A DNA stretch of 64,000 nucleotides from Agrobacterium arsenijevicii (GTDB lineage: Bacteria; Pseudomonadota; Alphaproteobacteria; Rhizobiales; Rhizobiaceae), in the NCBI GenBank assembly GCA_000949895.1, contig JWIT01000003.1, forward strand, positions 124,001 to 188,000, read 5' to 3'. The notes below the pieces were generated by a model. It was not told the origin of the DNA and ran no database searches. It saw only the letters and a list, made by a program, of their open reading frames with translations. A program made the translations under genes and the position numbers. Below are positions 36,332 through 45,230 of this stretch, one piece after another; the stretch's first letter is position 1, and every line of letters begins with the position of its first letter.

Positions 36332-37881
36332 TAGGCGTTTTCCGATTTGAGCAGCCGGATGGGCGTCAGGAACAGGATCTTGAGATCGAGAAACAGCGAC
36401 CAGTTTTCGATGTAATAAAGATCGTATTCAGTGCGGAACTTGATCTTGTCGCCATGGTCGATCTCACCGCGCCAGCCATTGATCTGCGCCCAGCCGGTAA
36501 CGCCGGGTTTGACCTTGTGCCGCGCGAAATAATGCTCCACCACCTCGGTGTATTTCAGGTCGCCTGTCTGGGCATGCACGGCGTGCGGGCGCGGCCCGAC
36601 CAAAGAAAGATCGCCGTGCAGAACGTTGAAAAGCTGCGGCAGCTCATCCATCGAGGATTTCCGCAGGAACCGGCCAACCGGCGTGACGCGCGGATCGTTC
36701 TTCGTGACCGCCTTTTTCGCCGTGGGATCGCTGAGTTCCGTGTACATGGAACGGAATTTCCAGACATTGATCGTTTCGTTGTTGAAGCCGTGGCGCTTCT
36801 GCTTGAAGAAAATGGGGCCTTTGGAGGTTGTCTTGACGGCGATCGCGGCACCCAGCATCACCGGCCACAGAAGGACGATGCCGATGAGGCTGAAAGTGAT
36901 GTCGAATATTCGCTTTGCCACCGAATCCCAGTCGCGGATCGGCTTGTCGAACACATCAAGCATCGGCACCGTGCCGACATGGGAATAGGCGCGGGGGCGG
37001 AAACGCAATTTGTTGGCATGCGCCGCGATGCGGATATCGACGGGCAGCACCCAGAGCTTGCGCAGGAGCTGGAGGATACGCGCCTCGGCGCTGAGCGGCA
37101 GGGCGATGATCAGCATGTCGAGCTTCGTCAGTCGTGCGAACTCCACCAGCTCCGCAAAGGTGCCGAGCTTGGGGTAACCGGCGACGACATCGGGCGAACG
37201 CTCGCTTTTCCGGTCGTCGAAAATGCCGCAGATGCGGATATCGTTGTCCGATTGCTGTTCGAGTGAGCGGATGAGGTCCTTGGCGGCATCGCCGCCGCCG
37301 ACGATGACGGCGCGGCGTTCCATCACGCCGTTGCGGCCCCAGTGACGAATGGCAAAGCCGAGGATCAGCCGTCCGGTGAAAACGGCAATTCCACCCGTTG
37401 CATACCAGATGCCGAAGGCCTGCCACGAATGCAGCACCTCGGGGAAAAACAGGAGAAGGAAGCAGGCGATCCCGACGAAGGACAGGCAGACGGCGCCCTG
37501 AATGCGGGCGAACATCTTCAACGGCGCGCGCAGCGTCGGAAGCTGGTAACAATCGCCCGCCTGCAGAAGCAGCACGCAGAGTGCTGCACCCAGCACGCCG
37601 CTGCCGAAAAACGCGAAAAACGTCTCAAGACCGCGATCGGCGCCAATGCCGTTGACGATGGCCGCGATGACCACAAGCATCGCAAATTCCAGAAGCCGCA
37701 ACTGGCCAATCACCATGTTTGGCGAATGGTTGCCGGCGCGCAACTGGTTGGCGATCTGCCGGGCAAGCGGATTGAGAACGACGGTTTCGGATGCGGGTGG
37801 CTCCCCGGCTTCGCGCTCGGAGATTTTCTTGCGCAACGACGCCAGATCGAATTGCAGTCTTTCCTTGTCAGCCTTGGTCAT
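36328..37881 (-). CDS. uppE: Polyprenyl-phosphate hexose-1-phosphate transferase (WbaP-like)
   Basis: A phosphoglycosyltransferase of about 517 residues that starts repeat-unit assembly by putting a sugar phosphate on undecaprenyl phosphate. N-terminal TM helices and a nucleotide-binding-like region (VIVGGGDAAKDLIRSLE) precede the C-terminal bacterial sugar transferase domain: KRIFDITFSLIGIVLLWP, FFKQKRHGFNN, WKFRSM, FLRKSSMDELPQLFNVLHGDLSLVGPRPH and the tail PGVTGWAQINGWRGE. This matches UppE of A. tumefaciens, the priming enzyme of the unipolar polysaccharide. Start is ATG 37881 or GTG 37896. A repeat element separates it from the glycosyltransferase gene. Confidence 0.85.
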   Translation of the reverse strand: MTKADKERLQFDLASLRKKISEREAGEPPASETVVLNPLARQIANQLRAGNHSPNMVIGQLRLLEFAMLVVIAAIVNGIGADRGLETFFAFFGSGVLGAALCVLLLQAGDCYQLPTLRAPLKMFARIQGAVCLSFVGIACFLLLFFPEVLHSWQAFGIWYATGGIAVFTGRLILGFAIRHWGRNGVMERRAVIVGGGDAAKDLIRSLEQQSDNDIRICGIFDDRKSERSPDVVAGYPKLGTFAELVEFARLTKLDMLIIALPLSAEARILQLLRKLWVLPVDIRIAAHANKLRFRPRAYSHVGTVPMLDVFDKPIRDWDSVAKRIFDITFSLIGIVLLWPVMLGAAIAVKTTSKGPIFFKQKRHGFNNETINVWKFRSMYTELSDPTAKKAVTKNDPRVTPVGRFLRKSSMDELPQLFNVLHGDLSLVGPRPHAVHAQTGDLKYTEVVEHYFARHKVKPGVTGWAQINGWRGEIDHGDKIKFRTEYDLYYIENWSLFLDLKILFLTPIRLLKSENAY

Positions 37882-37900
37882 CGCTTTGGTCCGCACCCTC

Positions 37901-38005
37901 TAGTGCATCGGTCCGAAAATCGGAATCGATTTTCGACAGGAACGATGCACAACTTCAAAGTGGTAGAGCGTACTTGTCCGTCCGAATGGACGCACGTGCT
38001 CTACG
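37901..38005. repeat. RIME-like intergenic element inside the upp cluster
   Basis: Two hairpins: GTGCATCG (37903-37910) with CGATGCAC (37943-37950), and GTAGAGC with GCTCTAC further on, plus TTGTCCGTCCGAATGGAC. It lies between the glycosyltransferase and phosphoglycosyltransferase genes, so a separate promoter may lie downstream on the minus strand. Confidence 0.7.
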
Positions 38006-38101
38006 AGCAGGAAACTAGCCGAAACATGCTAAGAAACGTTTATGATGAGTTTCTACAGGACGACGGAATATACAATTAAAAATCGTGTTTTTAAAATGTT
38101 T

Positions 38102-39244
38102 CTAGAGCGAAAGCAGGCCGCGATAGAGCTTCATCATGTCACTGGCCATGACCGGTGTTGAAAATTTCGCCTTGAAGCTGTCGGGACGGGGCATCACCCG
38201 TTTTGCCCAGTCGTCGTCTTCGGCGTCCTTGACCATGATTTTTGCCAACGCCTCGGCATTTCCGGCCGGAACGAGCGCCTCGCTATCCTCCCCCAGCACC
38301 TCGGGAATACCGCCGACATGCGAAGCGATGACGGTTTTCCCGGCTGCGAGCGCTTCCAGCACGATATAGGGCATCGCCTCGGCGCGCGAAGGAACCACCA
38401 CTGTCGGCGCCAGTTCGAATGCCTGTCTGGCGGGCATGGCGGCATGCATGGAAATCCGCTGCGAAAGCCCCGCCTTGTCGATCATCGAGGCATATTTGTC
38501 CCTGTCCGGTCCGTCGCCGACGATCACGCCGGACATGGGCTGGCCGATGCTGCGCTCCATCCTGGCGAAGGCCTGGATGAAGACGTCCGGCCCCTTCAAG
38601 TCGCGCAGCATGCCGATATAGAGGAAACGCGCGGCACCCTCGCGGGCGGGCACGGTTTCAAACTCGCTTTCCTGCACGCCGTTATAGATCATCGCGGTGC
38701 GGGTGCGCGGTTTGCCGACCTTGGTTTCGTAGGTTTCCTGTTCGAAATTGCAGACGAAACACAGGGCGTCGGTGAAATGTTCCTGAAACCTCTCGATCCG
38801 CAGGAACAGCTGTCCTTTAAGGCTCTTGCGGTCGTAATGCAGGCTGCCGCCATGCGGCGAATAGAGGCGGGCTACGCGATACCTGTTTACCCGCAACAAT
38901 GAGCCGATCAGCCGGGCCAGAGCGCCACCCTTGGCGCTATGCCCGTGCAAAATGTCCGGCCGCAAACTTTTGATATGGTTGTAGGACTTAAAGAGTGCCC
39001 ACAGGTCGCCGGGGCTGATCGAGCGCTTGATGGGCAGACGGGTCAGTCCCAGATCCAGCATCGGGGCGATCTGTGCGAAAAGCCGTTCCTCGTGCGCGCC
39101 GCCGGTGGAGCTGTCACAGAGGATACCGACCTTGTGGCCCTGTTTGACATGTTCTTCGATCAGGTCGCGCACATGGCGGAAGACACCGCCGACGGGGGAG
39201 CGGAAACAGTGAATGATGCGCAGGGGAGGGCCGTCATCCGCCAT
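38102..39244 (-). CDS. uppD: Glycosyltransferase family 4 protein
   Basis: A GT4 retaining glycosyltransferase of about 380 residues, GT-B fold. N-terminal acceptor half: LRIIHCFRSPVGGVFRHVRDLIEEHVKQGH and ILHGHSAKGGALARLIG. C-terminal donor half: FLYIGMLRDLKGPDVFIQAFARM and the EX7E region PSRAEAMPYIVLEALAAGKTVIASHVGGIPEVL. It would add a sugar to the lipid-linked unit at the cytoplasmic face. ATG 39244 is preferred since CGGAG precedes it; in-frame upstream starts overlap uppC. It lies 16 bases from the uppC stop, so they are one transcript. The letter is inferred. Confidence 0.82.
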   Translation of the reverse strand: MADDGPPLRIIHCFRSPVGGVFRHVRDLIEEHVKQGHKVGILCDSSTGGAHEERLFAQIAPMLDLGLTRLPIKRSISPGDLWALFKSYNHIKSLRPDILHGHSAKGGALARLIGSLLRVNRYRVARLYSPHGGSLHYDRKSLKGQLFLRIERFQEHFTDALCFVCNFEQETYETKVGKPRTRTAMIYNGVQESEFETVPAREGAARFLYIGMLRDLKGPDVFIQAFARMERSIGQPMSGVIVGDGPDRDKYASMIDKAGLSQRISMHAAMPARQAFELAPTVVVPSRAEAMPYIVLEALAAGKTVIASHVGGIPEVLGEDSEALVPAGNAEALAKIMVKDAEDDDWAKRVMPRPDSFKAKFSTPVMASDMMKLYRGLLSL

Positions 39245-39260
39245 ATCAGCCACTCCGTTT

Positions 39261-39833
39261 TCAGAAGAAGCGTTCGCGTACATAGACCGTATCGCCCGCA
39301 AGAATAGGTGCGGTGATCCCGATCCGGCCGGTCATCACCTCGGTATTGATTTTGCGGGTGATGTCGACATCGGCTTGGTTGGCGCGCGGGGTGAAGCCGC
39401 CGGCAATGGCGATGGCATTTTGCGCGGTCATGCCGGGCACGTAGGAATATTGGCCGGGACGGCCGACTTCGCCCATGATGAAGACGGGGCGATAACGGTC
39501 GATCTCGATGGTCACATCAGGATCGCGCAGATAACCCTGACGCAACTTGGCGGCAATGGCGGCTTCGAGCTGCGGGAGGGTCTTGCCTCGTGCGGGAACC
39601 TGACCGACCAGCGGGAAGGCGACGTAACCGGCCTGATCGACCGTATAGGTATTCGTCAACCCGGTCTGCTCGAACACGTTGATGCGCAACCTGTCGCCGC
39701 TATCGATGTGATAGGGCTGCAAGGCGACCTCGTGAAAAGCCTTGGGCGCGGGTTGATATGCCGCGCAACCGGAAAGGGCCGTCAGCACGGCAAGCGTCAG
39801 TGCGGTGGCATGTCGTGATCCGGCGAGCGGCAT
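39261..39833 (-). CDS. uppC: Wza-like outer-membrane polysaccharide export lipoprotein
   Basis: A 190-residue lipoprotein with a signal peptide and lipobox (LSGC, cysteine 23). The mature part has a polysaccharide-export domain: YHIDSGDRLRINVFEQTGLTNTYTVDQAGYVAFPLVGQVPARGKT and a second SLBB-like segment FIMGEVGRPGQYSYVPGMTAQNAIAIAGGFTPRA. It is shorter than E. coli Wza (about 360 residues), as in other rhizobial export proteins. It should help form the exit channel for the unipolar polysaccharide. It is divergent from uppB; the 210-base gap between them holds an imperfect CtrA-like site. Confidence 0.83.
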   Translation of the reverse strand: MPLAGSRHATALTLAVLTALSGCAAYQPAPKAFHEVALQPYHIDSGDRLRINVFEQTGLTNTYTVDQAGYVAFPLVGQVPARGKTLPQLEAAIAAKLRQGYLRDPDVTIEIDRYRPVFIMGEVGRPGQYSYVPGMTAQNAIAIAGGFTPRANQADVDITRKINTEVMTGRIGITAPILAGDTVYVRERFF

Positions 39834-40043
39834 CTCATCTGGCTCCGAGTCGAACTATGAGCATTCTTATCGTTCTGTTAGGGTTAATGCGCGGTAAACG
39901 GTTGGTCCGAAGGATGGTAATATCGGCTTTATTTCGTCGGCTTCGTCGCAATTAACTGTTGTGTTACCGGAAAGACTTAAACTTCGCGAGAATTGGCCCT
40001 CTATATTTGAGCGCCCGAGGTTTATCTCGGTTACGGAGCCCGC
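39834..40043. promoter_or_regulatory. Divergent uppC/uppB promoter region with CtrA-like site
   Basis: The gap feeds both uppC (minus) and uppB (plus). At 39884-39899 the plus strand reads TTAA-N7-TAAAC; the minus strand gives GTTTA-N7-TTAAC, one base off the CtrA pattern TTAA-N7-TTAA(C). No confident -35/-10 pair was found. CtrA control of a pole-specific adhesin would be sensible, but this is a single imperfect site. Confidence 0.35.
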
Positions 40044-42320
40044 ATGAACGGCGATCGCATTGATGACAGGGATGTGGATATCGATCTCGCGCGGCTTGTC
40101 GCTGCCATATGGCAACGCAAGGGCCGGATAGCGGCCATCACGCTGCTGGCCGGGGGTGCCGCCTTCGTTGTCGCAAGCATGATGTCGCCCGCTTACAAGG
40201 GAGAGGCGCGCGTCCTTATCGAATCGCGCGCGGCCTCCTTCGGCGCGTCGCAGCAGTCGAACGCACCCGCCGAACCCGTGCTCGATGAATTGACCATCTC
40301 CAGCCAGGTGCAGATCCTGCAATCCGTCGACCTTATCAAGCAGGTCGCGAAAGACATGAAGCTTTATGAGCAGCAAGAGCTTGACCCGGCGGCGCGTCCT
40401 TCCCTTGTCTCGAAGCTGCTGGTTGCGGTTGGCCTCAAGAAGGATCCGCTGCAGGTGCCGCCCGAAGAACGGATTCTGAAGGCGTTCCGGGAGAAATTGC
40501 AGGTCTATCAGGTTGAAAGCTCGCGCGTCATCACGGTCGAGTTCTCTTCGGAGGACCCGATGCTCGCGGCTGCCATCCCCAATGCGATGATGAAAGCCTA
40601 TATCGCGCTGCAAAGCGGCGCGAAACTGGACACCAGCACGGAAGCGGCGCGCTGGCTGGAGCCGGAAATCGCCAATCTGCGTGAAAAGGTACGGGATGCG
40701 GACAGGAAGGTCGCGGATTATCGCGCTTCGTCCGATATTCTGTCGGCGGGGCAGGGCGAAACGCTTGCCACCCGTCAACTCAGCGATATCTCGACCGAAC
40801 TCGGTCGTATCCGCGGGGAGAGGGCCAATGCAGAGGCGCGGGCGGAAGGCGTGCGCAATGCACTTTCGAGTGGGCGTCCGCTCGATACCTTTCCGGATGT
40901 CGTCGCTTCGCCGATGATCCAGAGATTGAAGGAAAGCGAGGCTGCCATGCGCAGCCAGATTTCCGACCTGTCATCCTCGCTGCTGGAAGGCCATCCGCGC
41001 ATCAAGGCGCTGCGCAACCAGCTTGACGGCATACAGCGGCAAATCCAGGAAGAGACCCGCAAGGTACTCGCAAGCCTCGAAAACGAGGCCAATGTTTCTC
41101 GTTTGCGGGAACGGCAGCTTGTCCAGCAATTGAACGTGCTGAAAACGGAAAGCGTGCGCGCCGGCGAGCAGCAGGTCGGCCTGAACGATCTGGAGCGTGA
41201 GGCCTCGGCCCAGCGGCAGCTTCTGGAAACCTATCTCGCCCGGTATCGCGAAGCGACGTCGCGCGCCGGTTCCGTGGATTCCACGCCCGCCGATGCGCGT
41301 GTGATCTCGACGGCAGTGGAGCCGCGCGAACCCTATTTCCCGAAGACCGGCGCCATCACCATCGTCGTCACGCTGGCGGCCTTTCTTCTCTCCTGCATCG
41401 TCGTCATGCTGGTGGAACTGTTCACCGGGCGGGCGTTGAAGCCGGTCGGCAAAAGCCATGTTCCGCCGCTGTCCGATCCGCCACCGCCTGCAAGAGCGCC
41501 TGCCGAAACGGATGAGACTACGGACGAGACCACGGATATGCCGGAACAGCCTCTTCCCGCACGTCACCAGGATGCGCCGCCTGCGGTCCGGGCCATGCCT
41601 GCCGCTGCGCGCCAGTCCGTCATCGAAGAGGAACCGCAGATACCGGTCGCGGCCGTCGCTGCGACACCGGCTTTGCCGGTAGAAGACGTAGCGGCTGCGA
41701 AAGCGGAAGCTGCGGAAGAAGAGATCGACACCGACGACAATTTCTCGATCGACGCCGTCGCATCTTTCCTCGCCACCCGTCTTGCCAAATCCGTTGCCGC
41801 CGTCGTGTCTCCGGCCGGTGATAGCGGTTCGACCACGACCGTCATGCTCGCGCGCGCCCTGTCCGAAATGGGACGGTCCGTCGTTCTCGTCGATATGACG
41901 GCGTCGGCCTGTCCGACGCGTCTGATGGCGCCTGAAGCCGGGTTGCCGGGTGTCATGGATCTTCTGGCGGGTGCTGCTGCCTTTGGCGAAACCATTCACG
42001 GCGACCGGCTTTCCGACGCCCATATCGTTCCGCGCGGTAATGCGCAGCCGCGCGAGGCCATGCGCGCCATCGACCGCCTGACGATGATCCTCAGCGCGCT
42101 TTCCGATGCCTATGATACGGTTCTCGTGGAATGCGGTGCGGTGCAGATATCGAGCCTTGAGAAAATGCTGCGCAATCTGCCGGCGGAAATCATCGTTTCC
42201 GTTCCCGGCAATGATGGCGCGATGCTGGAAAAGACCCTGGGCGAACTGGTTTCTCACGGGTACGAGCAGGCATTGCCGATGACCGGCATGCGCAAGCCGG
42301 ACCGCCTGAGCGCTGCCTGA
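40044..42320 (+). CDS. uppB: Wzc-like polysaccharide co-polymerase with degenerate kinase domain
   Basis: A 758-residue chain-length/export protein. Domains: cytoplasmic N terminus, TM helix at about 30-50 (ITLLAGGAAFVVASMM), Wzz periplasmic domain with long coiled coils, second TM at about 430-455, a Pro-rich linker, and a C-terminal BY-kinase-like P-loop domain. Its Walker A region reads SPAGDSGSTTT (about 589-599) with no invariant lysine, the Walker A' region is VVLVDMT, and the C terminus (RKPDRLSAA) lacks the tyrosine cluster. So a tyrosine-kinase role looks lost, leaving a scaffold or co-polymerase role. Divergent from uppC. The letter is inferred from gene order. Confidence 0.78.
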   Translation: MNGDRIDDRDVDIDLARLVAAIWQRKGRIAAITLLAGGAAFVVASMMSPAYKGEARVLIESRAASFGASQQSNAPAEPVLDELTISSQVQILQSVDLIKQVAKDMKLYEQQELDPAARPSLVSKLLVAVGLKKDPLQVPPEERILKAFREKLQVYQVESSRVITVEFSSEDPMLAAAIPNAMMKAYIALQSGAKLDTSTEAARWLEPEIANLREKVRDADRKVADYRASSDILSAGQGETLATRQLSDISTELGRIRGERANAEARAEGVRNALSSGRPLDTFPDVVASPMIQRLKESEAAMRSQISDLSSSLLEGHPRIKALRNQLDGIQRQIQEETRKVLASLENEANVSRLRERQLVQQLNVLKTESVRAGEQQVGLNDLEREASAQRQLLETYLARYREATSRAGSVDSTPADARVISTAVEPREPYFPKTGAITIVVTLAAFLLSCIVVMLVELFTGRALKPVGKSHVPPLSDPPPPARAPAETDETTDETTDMPEQPLPARHQDAPPAVRAMPAAARQSVIEEEPQIPVAAVAATPALPVEDVAAAKAEAAEEEIDTDDNFSIDAVASFLATRLAKSVAAVVSPAGDSGSTTTVMLARALSEMGRSVVLVDMTASACPTRLMAPEAGLPGVMDLLAGAAAFGETIHGDRLSDAHIVPRGNAQPREAMRAIDRLTMILSALSDAYDTVLVECGAVQISSLEKMLRNLPAEIIVSVPGNDGAMLEKTLGELVSHGYEQALPMTGMRKPDRLSAA

Positions 42321-42343
42321 CAGACCGCAGGCGGTAAATCCGC

Positions 42344-43567
42344 TCAGTCGGTGACGTCTGTGCGGGGCCTGCCGGCGCGGAAACGCTGAATGAAGGCATA
42401 GAGCGCCGGATTGGATTTGATCACGCTCTTCGTGCGGGCAATGGCGACATAGGCCGAAGCCGCCGCGCGGCCCTTCAATGTCACCGGCAGGAAAATATCG
42501 TGTTGCACGGTGGAAAGAGGACACCAGCTGCGCTTATAGGGCTGGTCGCCGACGCCGAAATCGAAGATCGCGGCTTTTTCGTTGCAAGCCCGCTCGATCA
42601 TCAGCCAGAACAGCAGTTCGCCGGGGCTGATGTCCTCAACCGCCTCATCGATTGAACCGAACTGGCAGATGACATGGTCCTGCTTGCGCGAAAGGCCTGA
42701 AATGGCAGCGATGACGCCTTCGTTTTCGCCATGCAGACGAATGGCGTGCAACTCCAGAAGACTGTCCGTGTCCGTCTCCGGAAACGTCGCAAGATCGTGG
42801 AAAAAGTCCTGCACCGATTGATCGCGAAACACATCCGGAATGCCCTGTGAGGCGAAACGGATGGCCTTCTGCCGGAAGAATACCTGCAACAATTCGCATT
42901 TTTCCTGGGGTGATCGCGCGATCACATGGCTATAGCCACCTATTTCCCCGGCCCTTCGGCTCTGGATGCGGAATTTCTTTCGCCGTCTTTTGGCGTTGAC
43001 TTGCCGAAGCGTGCTCTCGAAACTCTCCATCAGGGGAAGCTGGAAGGCCGGGTTCGGGTTTTCAACGGATGCCAGATGCGCGAGCGGGTTGGTTCGGCCG
43101 CGCCAGATCAGCGGTATGTTCTGCAAGGCCAGAATATCCGCCCGACCGTGGAGCAGCTTTCGCGCCTCGCGGGCAATGGCCGCCGCCGTCTTATGCCCTG
43201 CCTCTTCGGCGAAGGACCGGTCGAAAAGTCCGGTATTGATATTGTTGAAACGGCCGCCGGGAAAACACGCCTTGCGGATGCCGCCTTCCTGAACGATTTC
43301 GAGCGGTAGCAGGAAGACCGTCCTGCCGCTCTGCCTGCCGCGAATGATGAGGAGGGGGCTGTCCTGCGTTTGCGCCCAGATGGAACACCAGCCGAACCCC
43401 TGATGCAGCGAATTGAGCGGGTCGCTCTCAAGCTGCTCCCAGTCAGAACGGATGGTCGAGGCATCGTCGACGAGATCGATAGCCAGACGATCGGCGCCCC
43501 GCCGCTCGATTTGCACGGCGGCTGGTCCCTTACCCTCGCTGACTGTGACCGGCCCCTCAGCCGCCAT
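42344..43567 (-). CDS. uppA: GNAT/FemAB-like (CelD/BcsL family) acyltransferase
   Basis: A 407-residue cytoplasmic protein of the Acetyltransf_6/CelD family, often found beside exopolysaccharide genes. Features: the N-terminal half with IRSDWEQLESDPLNSLHQGFGWCSIW, then GRFNNINTGLFDRSFAEEA; the C-terminal half with FESTLRQVNAKRRRKKFRIQSRRA, GVIAAISGLSRKQDHVICQFGSIDEAVEDISPGELLFWLMIERACNEKAAIFDFGVGDQPYKRSW, which is the GNAT core pattern. It may add an acyl group to a sugar or intermediate. It converges on uppB. The upp letter is inferred from position and needs checking. Confidence 0.72.
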   Translation of the reverse strand: MAAEGPVTVSEGKGPAAVQIERRGADRLAIDLVDDASTIRSDWEQLESDPLNSLHQGFGWCSIWAQTQDSPLLIIRGRQSGRTVFLLPLEIVQEGGIRKACFPGGRFNNINTGLFDRSFAEEAGHKTAAAIAREARKLLHGRADILALQNIPLIWRGRTNPLAHLASVENPNPAFQLPLMESFESTLRQVNAKRRRKKFRIQSRRAGEIGGYSHVIARSPQEKCELLQVFFRQKAIRFASQGIPDVFRDQSVQDFFHDLATFPETDTDSLLELHAIRLHGENEGVIAAISGLSRKQDHVICQFGSIDEAVEDISPGELLFWLMIERACNEKAAIFDFGVGDQPYKRSWCPLSTVQHDIFLPVTLKGRAAASAYVAIARTKSVIKSNPALYAFIQRFRAGRPRTDVTD

Positions 43568-43665
43568 CCACTCTCTCCGGTTGTTTCGGTGAGACTATAC
43601 CGTTGAGCGGCAAACAAGAGGTTTATAAAATTTCGACTTCTGGATGTCCCGTGGCAGGCCGGTGC

Positions 43666-43878
43666 CTATCCCTGCTTTTTGGATCCGGCCATCCATTTGA
43701 TGACCAGCATGGCGGGCAGTATCCATAAAAGCCCGCTCAGCACGAAGTAGGCAAGATGCACCCACCAGGGCGATTGCGCCAGCGTCGCCGACGCGATAGC
43801 CGTCGCTGCCACGGCGTAAACCACAACGAGGCAGATGATGACGATGGTGCCGATGAGCGATCTGAGGCGAGGGTGCAT
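43666..43878 (-). CDS. DUF2842 membrane protein
   Basis: A 70-residue membrane protein with two hydrophobic helices (LIGTIVIICLVVVYAVAATAIA and LAYFVLSGLLWILPAMLVIKWM) and a short basic tail. It matches the DUF2842 family of Alphaproteobacteria, which often sits near heme A synthase genes; here ctaA is downstream on the other strand. No function is established. Confidence 0.8.
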   Translation of the reverse strand: MHPRLRSLIGTIVIICLVVVYAVAATAIASATLAQSPWWVHLAYFVLSGLLWILPAMLVIKWMAGSKKQG

Positions 43879-43895
43879 GAAATCTTCCGTAACCG

Positions 43896-43996
43896 AGCAT
43901 GTCTCCCAAAAGTGTCATCGGCTTTGGGAAAAAGGCATGTGTAAAACAAAAAAACTAGATCGTCTTGGTGATTCGAAGAAGAGACAGGACGATCTA
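43896..43996. repeat. RIME-like intergenic element
   Basis: Two inverted pairs: TCCCAAA with TTTGGGA in the first half, and a perfect 9-base pair TAGATCGTC (43956-43964) / GACGATCTA (43988-43996) in the second. The layout is that of the element at 31962-32068. It lies directly upstream of ctaA. Confidence 0.7.
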
Positions 43997-44105
43997 ATGT
44001 CTGGCGCGACTATACCGCCGCGACCGGATGCCGCAAACCCTGAGGCCTTGTTTTGTGGTGCCGGTTGGGGCTAATCAACATGACTATATGATGGAGACCT
44101 CAAAG

Positions 44106-45224
44106 ATGCGTTCGAGCGGCATGACGATGGCAAATGGTTCTGCGGAAATGGTGGTGGAGGCTGCCCTGCAGAAACAGGAGAAGGACCGCCGCCTGCTGCG
44201 CATCTGGCTGCGCGTCGTTCTCTTCACACTCTTCTGTCTCGTTCTTGTCGGTGGCGCGACGCGGCTTACCGAATCCGGCCTGTCGATTACCGAATGGAAG
44301 CCGATTCATGGCGCCATTCCGCCCCTTTCCGTCGCCGAATGGGAAGAGGAATTCCAGCTCTACAAGCGTATTCCCCAATATCAGGAAATCAACCGGGGCA
44401 TGTCGCTCGATGAGTTCAAGACGATCTTCTGGTGGGAATGGGCGCATCGACTGCTTGCCCGCGCCATCGGTCTCATCTTCGCCCTGCCGCTCGCCTTCTT
44501 CTGGTTGACCGGCCGCATCGAAAAGCGCCTGCGTCTGTCGCTCATCGGCCTTCTTGGGCTTGGCGGCTTTCAGGGCTTCGTTGGCTGGTGGATGGTGTCA
44601 TCAGGCCTCGTCAACCGCACGGATGTCTCGCAATATCGCCTTGCCACGCATCTGACGATCGCCTGCCTCATCTTTGCGGGTTGCGTGTGGATATTGCGCG
44701 GCCTGTCGCACCATTCGCCCGATGCTGCCAATGAAACGACCGGTCGCCGTTTTGCCGCGCTGCTGACCTTCCTCTGTCTGTTCCAGATTTATCTCGGTGC
44801 GCTGGTGGCGGGGCTGAATGCCGGCCTGTCCTACAATACCTGGCCGCTGATGGACGGTTCGCTGGTGCCTGGCGATCTTTTCCTGCAACAGCCCTGGTGG
44901 ATCAACCTGTTCGAAAACCCGAAGACGGTGCAGTTCGTCCATCGCCTTGGGGCCTACACCCTGTTTGCCGCCACGCTGTGGCACATGGTATCCCTTGCCA
45001 GCGCCGTGCCCGGCACGCCGCATGCCCGCCGCGCCGTGTTGTTCTTCGTGCTGATCACCATTCAGGCGGCGCTCGGCATCACCACGCTTCTGATGCATGT
45101 CGATATTCATGTGGCGCTCGCCCATCAGGGCATGGCACTGATCGTGCTCGGTTTTTCGGTCGCCCACTGGCGCGGTTTCATCGGCGAATATCCGGCTCCG
45201 GTCGCGGTTGAGGTCAGGGATTGA
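44106..45224 (+). CDS. ctaA: Heme A synthase (CtaA/Cox15)
   Basis: A membrane protein of about 372 residues that oxidises heme O to heme A for cytochrome oxidase. It has eight hydrophobic helices and the conserved features GGATRLTESGLSITEWKPI, FWWEWAHRLLARAIG, QYRLATHLTIA, FVHRLGAYTL and a last HQGMALIVLG, which include the paired histidine heme ligands. I chose ATG 44106 because GGAGA lies 9 bases upstream; earlier in-frame ATGs at 44088 and 44091 are possible. It is convergent with the APH-like kinase gene, 6 bases away. Confidence 0.92.
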   Translation: MRSSGMTMANGSAEMVVEAALQKQEKDRRLLRIWLRVVLFTLFCLVLVGGATRLTESGLSITEWKPIHGAIPPLSVAEWEEEFQLYKRIPQYQEINRGMSLDEFKTIFWWEWAHRLLARAIGLIFALPLAFFWLTGRIEKRLRLSLIGLLGLGGFQGFVGWWMVSSGLVNRTDVSQYRLATHLTIACLIFAGCVWILRGLSHHSPDAANETTGRRFAALLTFLCLFQIYLGALVAGLNAGLSYNTWPLMDGSLVPGDLFLQQPWWINLFENPKTVQFVHRLGAYTLFAATLWHMVSLASAVPGTPHARRAVLFFVLITIQAALGITTLLMHVDIHVALAHQGMALIVLGFSVAHWRGFIGEYPAPVAVEVRD

Positions 45225-45230
45225 AAGTCC

